Shown here one piece after another: positions 57,654 through 64,000 of a DNA stretch of 64,000 bases (within the stretch, counting starts at the first letter, position 1; each line of letters starts with the position of its first letter). Source of the stretch: Ruminiclostridium sufflavum DSM 19573 (lineage in GTDB: Bacteria > Bacillota > Clostridia > Acetivibrionales > DSM-1351); the NCBI RefSeq assembly GCF_003208175.1, contig NZ_QKMR01000004.1, positions 17,476-81,475 on the forward strand. The letters are read 5' to 3'. The notes under the pieces are model-generated. The model made no database searches, was not told the DNA's origin, and saw only the letters and a list, made by a program, of their open reading frames with translations. The translations under genes and the position numbers were made by a program.

Positions 57654-58094
57654 ATGCGTGACACTGGCAGCTACAGCGAAATATTAAAGCGGGAAGGATT
57701 AAAAAATACTAAGCACAGGAACGCTATTCTTAAAGTTATTGAGAATAGTGATCAACCTATTGATGCTGAGCAAATCTTTTTTGAACTGAAGAAAAAAGAT
57801 ATTGCGATAAATTTGTCCTCGGTTTACAGGATTCTTGAATCACTGGTATCCAAAAACCTGCTTATAAAGTCCAATATATCCGGAGCCAACAAGGCACTGT
57901 ATGAATTAAATTGCTTAAAGCATACGCATTATTTAATATGCTCACGCTGTAAAAAAATGTTTTCGGTTGAGGGCTGTCCTTTGGAGGAATATGAAAAAAA
58001 GCTGGCGGCTGAGACAGAATTTGAAATTACAGGTCATAAGCTTGAAATATATGGGCTGTGTAAAGATTGCAAGCAGAATAATATTGCTGACTAG
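57654..58094 (+). CDS. Fur-family metalloregulator, probably Zur
   Basis: 146 residues: winged helix (NTKHRNAILKVIENSDQPID, INLSSVYRILESL) and a metal-binding C-terminus with both Cys pairs of the structural zinc site (LICSRCKKMF and LCKDCKQNN) and a HTHYLICSRC histidine pair. Whether it senses zinc or iron cannot be read directly; the COG0523 GTPase, YraQ/DUF1980 genes just downstream make a zinc-responsive Zur most likely. ATG 57654 behind GGAAGG. Confidence 0.82.
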   Translation: MRDTGSYSEILKREGLKNTKHRNAILKVIENSDQPIDAEQIFFELKKKDIAINLSSVYRILESLVSKNLLIKSNISGANKALYELNCLKHTHYLICSRCKKMFSVEGCPLEEYEKKLAAETEFEITGHKLEIYGLCKDCKQNNIAD

Positions 58095-58239
58095 AGTTAA
58101 TTACGGCTGAAAGCCCTCGCTGCGGCATGTATTGTTTTTTAGGTGATTTAAGCTTTTAAGCTGGCTTTTGAAAGGTATTAATTTTAAAAACAGTATATGA
58201 TAGTCGTATATGCCATTTTGTTCAGGAAGGATGTGTCTT

Positions 58240-59229
58240 ATGACAAAGGTCGATATAATATCAGGTTTTCTGGGAGCCGGTAAGACAACATTGATTAAAA
58301 AACTGCTTGGTGAAAAGCTGGGGAAAGAGAAGCTTGTTATTATAGAAAATGAATTCGGTGAAATAGGGATAGACGGAAATATCCTTAAAGAGTCAAATGT
58401 CGAGGTTAAGGAAATAAATTCGGGATGTATTTGCTGCACTCTTGCAGGAGATTTCTGCAAGGCCATAGAGGAGGTTTCCTTGAGATACAATCCGGACAGG
58501 ATTATAATTGAACCGTCCGGCGTAGGGAAGCTGTCAGATGTTATTAAAGCCTGTAAAGCTGACAAGCTTAAGGATATTATTGAAATAAACATGATTATTG
58601 CTGTTGTAGATGTCCTGAAATACAGGCTTTTCATTTCAAATTTCGGAGAGTTTTATAAAAATCAGCTTGTAAATGCTAAAACAATTATTTTAAGCCGCAC
58701 ACAAAAAGCTGATAACAAAGAGCTGGAAACAATCACAAATTCAATCAGAGAATTAAATAATAAAGCGAATATTATAACAACAGAATGGGACAGTCTTAGT
58801 TCTGATACTATAATTACTGTAGCAGAGCAGGATGCTTCCGAGTCTCTGGAAGAAAGAATGATAAAGAAAGTTACCTTAAAGAAAGCCGGCCATCAGAATA
58901 GCTGCAAATGTGGAGGCAGTAATAAAGCTTCTCATAACCACAGCGCTGATGAGGAATTTGACACATGGGGCATTGAAACACCAAAAAGGTACAAAGAAGC
59001 CGAGCTTAAAGGCATACTGGACATGTTGGGAAATGAAAAGCAGTTTGGTATGATTTTGAGAGGAAAGGGAATTCTTCAGCTTACCGGAGACAGATGGATC
59101 CAATTTGATTATACTCCGGGAGAATTGGACATGAAGGATACCGTTGCTGACTACACAGGAAGAATGTGCATTATCGGAAAAGACCTGAAAAAATCGGAAA
59201 TTAAAAGGATATTTGGTTTCCCGGCATAG
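58240..59229 (+). CDS. COG0523 G3E GTPase, zinc metallochaperone type (CobW/ZagA-like)
   Basis: 329 residues. P-loop SGFLGAGKTTLIKK, conserved ENEFGEIGID, the metal-binding motif NSGCICCTLAGD (CxCC) and a VVDVLKYR segment; the guanine motif reads ILSRTQ instead of NKxD. A Cys/His-rich stretch (NSCKCGG...HNHS, about residues 215-235) and the C-terminal CobW_C domain follow. Enzymes of this type insert or deliver zinc under limitation. ATG 58240 nine bases after AGGAAGG. A GTPase-permease fusion follows after 13 bases. Confidence 0.87.
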   Translation: MTKVDIISGFLGAGKTTLIKKLLGEKLGKEKLVIIENEFGEIGIDGNILKESNVEVKEINSGCICCTLAGDFCKAIEEVSLRYNPDRIIIEPSGVGKLSDVIKACKADKLKDIIEINMIIAVVDVLKYRLFISNFGEFYKNQLVNAKTIILSRTQKADNKELETITNSIRELNNKANIITTEWDSLSSDTIITVAEQDASESLEERMIKKVTLKKAGHQNSCKCGGSNKASHNHSADEEFDTWGIETPKRYKEAELKGILDMLGNEKQFGMILRGKGILQLTGDRWIQFDYTPGELDMKDTVADYTGRMCIIGKDLKKSEIKRIFGFPA

Positions 59230-59242
59230 GTGAGGTTGTTTT

Positions 59243-60853
59243 ATGAAAATACAGATAGACATTATAACAGGATTTCTTGATTCGGGTAAAACTGCGTTTC
59301 TAAATGAAATGCTGGAAAATGAGGCTCTGTCAGAGGGGGAAATAGTGATTTTACAACTTGAATCAGGGCAGACGGAAATTGATGACAAGTGGTTAAAAAA
59401 TAAAAAGATAGCTGTGAAAAAGTTTGATACTGATATAAGCGATGATGAATTAAAGGATATCATTGAACAGCACAGCCCTGACAGAATTATAATAGAGTAT
59501 AATGGAATGAAACCGCTTAATTCCTTATTTGAGGTGCTTGAGGAGAAATACCTCAGAAAAAGCTGCATCTGCAACAGAATAATAAATATCGTAGATGTAA
59601 ATACCTTTGACTTATATATGAACAATATCGGTTCTGTTTATATTGAACAGATTTCATCCTGTGATTTGATTGTTCTTAACAAAATAAAAGATATATCCGC
59701 TGAAAAGCTTAATAGTATTGAAAAGACGATAAAAGCATTAAATAAGTCCGCTGATATAGTAAGAGAGATTTTTGCAGATGAACAGAGCCGCTTGTATTCT
59801 GTAAAAAAGCTATCCTTTAAATCTGGGGAAGAAGTCAGAAAACAAAAGCTGCAGGATGGGCTGTTATACATATTTTTTGGACTGAGTGCATTATTTTTGC
59901 TGTATACGGTATTAAGCTTGTTTGATTTTGCAGGAGTTGCCTTATCGTGGCTTCAGTCCTTGAATACAGTGTTTTTAAGTATTTTAATGCAGGCTGTTCC
60001 TTTTATATTGATTGGTATTCTGGTATCTTCTGTCCTGCAGGTTGTAATTCCGGGTGAGACCCTGCTGAAAATTTTTCCTCAAAAGAAAGGCATAGGTTTT
60101 ATTACTGCCATTTTTGCAGGAGTATTGTTTCCTGTTTGTGATTGTGCAATTATCCCTGTTGCCGCAAGACTTATAAAAAAAGGAGTGGCACTTCCTGTGG
60201 CAATAACATTTATGCTTGCGGCTCCGTTGGTAAATCCGGTTGTTATAGCTTCAACGCTGTATGCTTTCCCAAAACAGCCTTCTATAGCTGTTTACAGGGT
60301 GATTTTTGGAGCTCTGGTTGCACTTGTGGCAGGTATGGTATTTTTGATTTTTCCGGAAAAGAAATCAATTATCGTTAAAAATCTCGGAGATATTACCTGC
60401 AGCTGTGAGTATTGCAGCAGCAGTGAAAAAAGCGGTAAAGGGCCTGCCGAGAAAATAAAGCTGGTATTTATACATGCGAGCACTGAGTTTTTTCAGGTAG
60501 GTAAGTTTCTTATTATAGGAGCCTTTTTTTCAAGCGTATTCCAAACGTGTGTTTCAAAGGATATATTCAATAATGTATGGGGACATGATATTCTGGCACT
60601 TTTGGTTATGATGCTGGCAGCTTTTATATTTTCAATATGCTCAACGTCTGATGCCTTTATTGCAAGAACCTTTATGCCTCAATTTTCTGCAAACGCAATT
60701 CTGGGGTTTTTAGTTCTTGGCCCCATGATTGATATAAAGAATATGCTTATGCTCTTGGCAAGCTTTAGAAAAGGGTTTGTTATCAGGCTTATTGCAGTTG
60801 TTTTTGCGGTAACCTTCTTTATACTTTATTTGCAGGCTTTAATTATAAAATAG
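59243..60853 (+). CDS. Fusion of a G3E GTPase-like domain with a YraQ/ArsP_1 permease
   Basis: 536 residues. Residues 1-205 are a second G3E GTPase-like domain: P-loop ITGFLDSGKTAFLNEML is intact, but the CxCC motif is replaced (LESGQTEID) and the guanine motif is altered (LNKIKD). From about 210 a permease of the DUF318/YraQ type begins: eight or nine helices, the CDCAIIPVAARLIKKG motif, AAPLVNPVVIAST and the second-half CSTSDAFIARTF. A cytoplasmic loop CSCEYCSSSE may bind metal. I know YraQ and GTPases as separate, neighbouring genes; the fusion is unusual. The partner DUF1980 gene follows. Confidence 0.85.
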   Translation: MKIQIDIITGFLDSGKTAFLNEMLENEALSEGEIVILQLESGQTEIDDKWLKNKKIAVKKFDTDISDDELKDIIEQHSPDRIIIEYNGMKPLNSLFEVLEEKYLRKSCICNRIINIVDVNTFDLYMNNIGSVYIEQISSCDLIVLNKIKDISAEKLNSIEKTIKALNKSADIVREIFADEQSRLYSVKKLSFKSGEEVRKQKLQDGLLYIFFGLSALFLLYTVLSLFDFAGVALSWLQSLNTVFLSILMQAVPFILIGILVSSVLQVVIPGETLLKIFPQKKGIGFITAIFAGVLFPVCDCAIIPVAARLIKKGVALPVAITFMLAAPLVNPVVIASTLYAFPKQPSIAVYRVIFGALVALVAGMVFLIFPEKKSIIVKNLGDITCSCEYCSSSEKSGKGPAEKIKLVFIHASTEFFQVGKFLIIGAFFSSVFQTCVSKDIFNNVWGHDILALLVMMLAAFIFSICSTSDAFIARTFMPQFSANAILGFLVLGPMIDIKNMLMLLASFRKGFVIRLIAVVFAVTFFILYLQALIIK

Positions 60854-60943
60854 TATAAGGATATTAAGGTACGGCTGAAAATATCAGCGGAGAGTGTAGC
60901 TTCGCTGCCTTGTATATTGGGAAAGTGAGAGGAGTAATAGGAT

Positions 60944-61801
60944 ATGAAGGCGTTCAAATCAGGAAGCTTGAATATTGATGTGGTTTTAAAGCTGATAATA
61001 CTATTGGGGTTTTCACTTTTCTTTTTTATAACTGTCCAAAGCGGAACAATTCAGTTGCTTGTCCATCCAAGAATTATTCCGTTTTTGAAATTTGGTATTG
61101 TAATAATGATTATAATGTCATTATTTCTCCTCAAAGATATCTTTAAGCTCCAAAGGGAAAAAACTAATCTATATCAATATTTGTTTTTTATAATACCGTT
61201 AATAATGGCGTTTTCCCTGCCTGTAAAAGAAATAAATTCCGGCTCGGTAGCAATTGGAAATAGTACTGGCACAGTTATGTCCGGCAGCAGCACTGCCCGG
61301 AGTAAAACTCCCGATATAGACAGTGCCGGAAGTTCAAGCGGGGAGAATATTTTATCGGAGGATACTGAGCAAAAGCAAAACACAGATACATCCTTTATGG
61401 ACGGAACCGAAGAAGAGGACAGCGTACCGGAATTAAAGGACAATACTGTTATAATGGATGACAGTAATTTTGTTATGTGGATTGATGAGATATATAGTAA
61501 CCCGTCAAAGTACGAAGGAAAAAAAATAATTGTTACGGGCTTTGTTTTTAAAGACAAGCAATTTAAGGAAAATGAATTTGTTCCGGCAAGAATGATGATG
61601 ACCTGCTGTGCGGCAGATATGAGTACAGTAGGCTTATTGGCACGATATGACAAAACCTCTGAGCTAAGAGAGAACAGATGGTTTGAGTTTACCGGAACGA
61701 TAGTAAACAGTGAATTTAACGGAGATAAGGTTCCGGTTGTTAATATAGAAAGTGCAAAAAGAATAGCAAAGCCTCAAAATGAATATGTTTATCCGTATTA
61801 A
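60944..61801 (+). CDS. YcgQ/TIGR03943-family permease partner (DUF1980)
   Basis: 285 residues: three membrane helices in the first 100 residues, a low-complexity Ser/Thr/Glu linker (about 105-165), and the C-terminal DUF1980 domain with VMWIDEIYSNPSKYEGKKI, VTGFVFKDKQF, and the conserved MMTCCAADMSTVG Cys pair. In Bacillus and others this protein is encoded beside the YraQ/YcgR permease, as here. Its role in metal handling is inferred from context only. Confidence 0.82.
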   Translation: MKAFKSGSLNIDVVLKLIILLGFSLFFFITVQSGTIQLLVHPRIIPFLKFGIVIMIIMSLFLLKDIFKLQREKTNLYQYLFFIIPLIMAFSLPVKEINSGSVAIGNSTGTVMSGSSTARSKTPDIDSAGSSSGENILSEDTEQKQNTDTSFMDGTEEEDSVPELKDNTVIMDDSNFVMWIDEIYSNPSKYEGKKIIVTGFVFKDKQFKENEFVPARMMMTCCAADMSTVGLLARYDKTSELRENRWFEFTGTIVNSEFNGDKVPVVNIESAKRIAKPQNEYVYPY

Positions 61802-61818
61802 TGGATACTTTTCAGCGT

Positions 61819-63045
61819 TTAATCCCAGCCGTCGTTATACTCCTCCGAAGCTAAAGCTGAATTTTTTTTGTCAGGCTTTATTCTTTCTGAAAACAGGTAT
61901 CCGCAAATCAACGAAGTCAACGGTATTGTAAACAGTATTCCTATACTTCCCACAAGTGCCTGAAGTACTTCCACCACTATCATTTCCTTGTTGAGCAGCT
62001 CCAAAAGCGAGCTGTTATATGAAACCAGCAGCAGAACTGCCGAAAGAGAGCTTCCGATATATGCCAGTATTAAGGTGTTTGTCATAGTGCCCATCATATC
62101 CCTGCCTATTGACATTCCGGATTTTACAAGCAGGCTGAAAGGCGAATATTCAAGCTTTTCGTGAAGCTCTGCAAGAGATGCGGACAGGGACATTGCCATA
62201 TCCATTATTGCTCCTACGGCGCCGATAATTATAGCCGCGAAAATAATAGCCTTCAGGTCTATCGGATGCTGCGGGTTCATACGTATTATATACAAGGATT
62301 CTTCACTGACTAATCCGGTAAGGTACAATATTTTATTCATTATCAGGGTCAATACGCCTGATATCAGAATTCCGGCTGTGCAGCCGATACCGGCGGACAG
62401 GCTTTTTTTATTGGCGCCGTATATAATCAGCAAGGACATTATGATTATAAATATACATGTGATTATTGACCAGAAGTATATGTTAAAGCCTTGCAATACG
62501 GCAGGTATAAATACACAGAAAATAGCGATACCGGTAAATACCAGAGATAATATTGTGTTAAAGCCCTTAAACCGTCCAAACAATATAAGCAGTGCAAAAA
62601 AAATAATTCCAAGAACCATCAGGGAGTTTGTTCTCAAGTACTCTCCCAGTACATATTCGTATTCTGAACCTTGATTTTCAAGTCTGTATAAAACTACCTT
62701 GTCTCCCGCCTTAACTTCCTTCAGGGGAACTCCCGTAAAGGGGTCTGTTGACTGCACGGCTGTTACTTCTGTATCTTTTTGACTGCCGGATAATATTTTT
62801 GCGGTGAAGACAACGTCTTTTCCTTCTTCGAGGCTATCTCCGCCCAGGTTATAATTGACGGACTTAATTTTAACAATCTTTATAACTTGGGCCTTTTCAG
62901 CTAATATCCCTTCTGTTCCGGATAGAATATTTATATTTTTTGTAGTTATTTTATTTCCTGTCACTAAAAGAACTATGGAAATAATTATAGTAGTCAGATA
63001 TATTAATAGATTTTTGTTTAACACTGATTTTATCTGATTAATCAT
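61819..63045 (-). CDS. YibE/F family membrane protein
   Basis: 408 residues: an N-terminal signal-anchor helix, an outside beta domain (residues about 45-125; SLEEGKDVVFTAKILSG, LKEVKAGDKVVLYRLEN) and seven or eight helices with the YibE/F hallmark AIIIGAVGAIMDMAMSLSAS and SGMSIGRDMMGTMTNTLILA. Transport substrate unknown. Convergent with the DUF1980 gene and divergent from the DtxR gene. Confidence 0.85.
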   Translation of the reverse strand: MINQIKSVLNKNLLIYLTTIIISIVLLVTGNKITTKNINILSGTEGILAEKAQVIKIVKIKSVNYNLGGDSLEEGKDVVFTAKILSGSQKDTEVTAVQSTDPFTGVPLKEVKAGDKVVLYRLENQGSEYEYVLGEYLRTNSLMVLGIIFFALLILFGRFKGFNTILSLVFTGIAIFCVFIPAVLQGFNIYFWSIITCIFIIIMSLLIIYGANKKSLSAGIGCTAGILISGVLTLIMNKILYLTGLVSEESLYIIRMNPQHPIDLKAIIFAAIIIGAVGAIMDMAMSLSASLAELHEKLEYSPFSLLVKSGMSIGRDMMGTMTNTLILAYIGSSLSAVLLLVSYNSSLLELLNKEMIVVEVLQALVGSIGILFTIPLTSLICGYLFSERIKPDKKNSALASEEYNDGWD

Positions 63046-63176
63046 TGCATCAAAAGCCTCCTGTACATAAATTACTTATAATAATATAAAAAAGCAGGTA
63101 TTTACAATTAAATTTAAGCTAGCACACACAATCATGGTTGTCAATAGAATTATAGAAGGAGCAAAATATCTTAAAA

Positions 63177-63205
63177 TTGTTTTTGAAAAAAGAATGTGCT
63201 ATTAT
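63177..63205 (+). promoter_or_regulatory. SigA-type promoter of the DtxR-type gene
   Basis: TTGTTT, 17-base spacer, TATTAT, about 40 bases before the start codon. A GTTAG-type repeat is not seen here. Confidence 0.5.
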
Positions 63206-63246
63206 AGTAATTATATAGTAAAGAACCTGGTAAAGGAGATGTTAAA

Positions 63247-63621
63247 TTGAAAATACAAGAATCTGCCGAAATGTACCTTGAAACAATTTTTGTTTTAAGC
63301 CGGAAAAATGGCTGTGTCAGATCTATTGATATTGCTGTAGAGCTTGACTATAAGAAGTCCAGTGTCAGTGTGGCCATGAAAAATTTAAGGGAAAACGGAT
63401 ATATTAGTGTTGACATCGACGGGTATATTACTCTGACCGAAGAGGGGAAAAAAGTCGCACAGACTATGTTTGAAAGGCATACTCTATTATCCGACTGCTT
63501 AATTCAGCTGGGAGTAGATAAGGATATTGCTATTGAGGATGCTTGCAGAATTGAGCATGTAATCAGTGCGGAAAGCTTTAACGCAATAAAGAAGCATATG
63601 AAAAATGCCGGATGCAGCTGA
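63247..63621 (+). CDS. DtxR/IdeR-type iron-dependent regulator, short form
   Basis: 124 residues: winged helix (VRSIDIAVELDYKKSSVSVA, MKNLRENGYISV) and the dimerisation domain, but no C-terminal SH3 domain. Metal ligands follow iron-type DtxR rather than manganese-type MntR: AEMYLETI keeps Met where MntR has Asp8, and DACRIEHVIS keeps the Cys/Glu/His trio; FERHTLL supplies the second-site His. TTG start at 63247, seven bases after AAAGGAGATG. It probably represses a downstream feo-type operon beyond the window (inference from the repeats after it). Confidence 0.85.
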   Translation: MKIQESAEMYLETIFVLSRKNGCVRSIDIAVELDYKKSSVSVAMKNLRENGYISVDIDGYITLTEEGKKVAQTMFERHTLLSDCLIQLGVDKDIAIEDACRIEHVISAESFNAIKKHMKNAGCS

Positions 63622-63743
63622 AAATAGACTGGATATCCGACCTATGACAGTATTTGGTATAAATATAAATATGTAGACATAATATGTGCCGATATAGCTC
63701 ATGATTGCTTGGTCCTTTCTTCTGGCGTCTTGATAAAAATCTA

Positions 63744-63772
63744 TTGACATAAAAAAAAATCAGTGCTACGAT
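63744..63772 (+). promoter_or_regulatory. Predicted promoter of the next operon
   Basis: TTGACA, 17-base spacer, TACGAT. The first inverted repeat starts six bases after the -10, over the transcription start. Confidence 0.55.
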
Positions 63773-63777
63773 ATAAA

Positions 63778-63897
63778 TAGTTAGTGAGAGCTAACTAATA
63801 TTTTTGTTATATGGTTAGCAAATACTAACTTATAGTCGGATTTAAACTTACTTACAAAACTAGCCAATTATTTACTATAAAGTTAGCTAGAGCTAAC
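63778..63897. promoter_or_regulatory. Three phased GTTAG-N6-CTAAC inverted repeats (probable iron-regulator operators)
   Basis: TAGTTAGTGAGAGCTAACTA (63778-63797), GTTAGCAAATACTAAC (63814-63829) and GTTAGCTAGAGCTAAC (63882-63897). Centre distances are 34 and 68 bases, one and two units of 34. They follow a predicted promoter and lie directly after the DtxR-type gene. The half-site resembles the TTAG/CTAA halves of IdeR boxes, but with a 6-base spacer. Confidence 0.6.
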
Positions 63898-63960
63898 GCA
63901 TATTTGTGGCGGAGAAATTGATTAGCTGGAAGAATCAAAGCATAGTCAAAGACTTTTATA

Positions 63961-63984
63961 TGTCGAGAAATGGCGCGGAGGTTA
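63961..63984 (+). promoter_or_regulatory. Ribosome-site motif, third copy, at the window end
   Basis: TGTCGAGAAATGGCGCGGAG followed by GTTA; aligns without gaps to the hairpin/GGAGG motifs before the GntR (18290) and lipoprotein (30639) genes. A start codon should follow beyond the window edge. Confidence 0.35.
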
Positions 63985-64000
63985 GCTTTAAGAAGTCAAG

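Overview
The window is about 64 kb of AT-rich chromosomal DNA from an anaerobic, endospore-forming member of the Clostridia. Gene content and order resemble Ruminiclostridium-type cellulolytic clostridia, but that genus-level guess is an inference. Spore genes (bofA, veg, a sipL-like gene, sleB-ypeB, a cotS-like kinase), strict-anaerobe genes (nrdD, fhs) and TTG starts behind strong GGAGG sites all fit. The left end is the replication-origin neighbourhood: the 3' part of recF, remB, gyrB, then two perfect parS palindromes in front of parA-parB. I see no CRISPR array, insertion sequence, prophage or rRNA operon.

Layout. 1-7 kb: origin-proximal genes and segregation genes, a DUF4446 protein and a TPR membrane protein. 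7.2-7.5 kb: two tRNA-Ser genes. 7.8-12.2 kb: pssA, a HAD phosphatase, a stress-type glycine-zipper protein, yaaL-bofA and a cotS-like kinase. 12.4-19 kb: fhs (minus strand), then the conserved sporulation block yabG (N-terminal domain only), veg, sipL, ispE and a GntR regulator. 19.2-26.7 kb: an unusual membrane/stress locus with an AAA+ ATPase, PspA, a GNAT enzyme, a two-TM coiled-coil protein, a FapA (DUF342) protein and a GAF protein ending in a degenerate GGDEF-like segment. 26.8-35.2 kb: acpS, yhaO-yhaN, a lipoprotein with a dead-looking NlpC/P60 domain, a UgtP-like glycosyltransferase and sleB-ypeB. 35.5-42.4 kb: small membrane proteins of unknown role, a second CDP-alcohol phosphatidyltransferase, a CAAX-type protease and the primosome genes dnaC-dnaD. 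43-52.8 kb: an Amt-PII fusion transporter, tRNA-Arg, a GH51 arabinofuranosidase, a diacylglycerol kinase and sbcD-sbcC. 53-54.4 kb: a short accessory island with a probable double-glycine-leader bacteriocin whose leader is out of frame, a candidate immunity protein and decayed reading frames. 54.5-64 kb: NrdR-box-controlled nrdD, a corrinoid adenosyltransferase, then a metal block: Fur/Zur-type regulator, COG0523 GTPase, a GTPase-permease fusion, a DUF1980 partner, a YibE/F protein and a DtxR-type iron regulator. The window ends in an upstream region with three evenly phased inverted repeats.

The most interesting items are the AAA+/PspA/FapA/GAF locus (a possible bacterial ESCRT-III/Vps4-like membrane-repair module with its own sensor), the G3E GTPase fused to a YraQ-type permease inside a zinc-type operon, the bacteriocin/immunity pair, and a family of short dispersed intergenic repeats with the core AGCTGATAGTAATTGACTT. 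All functional calls come from reading the sequence; no database search was run.
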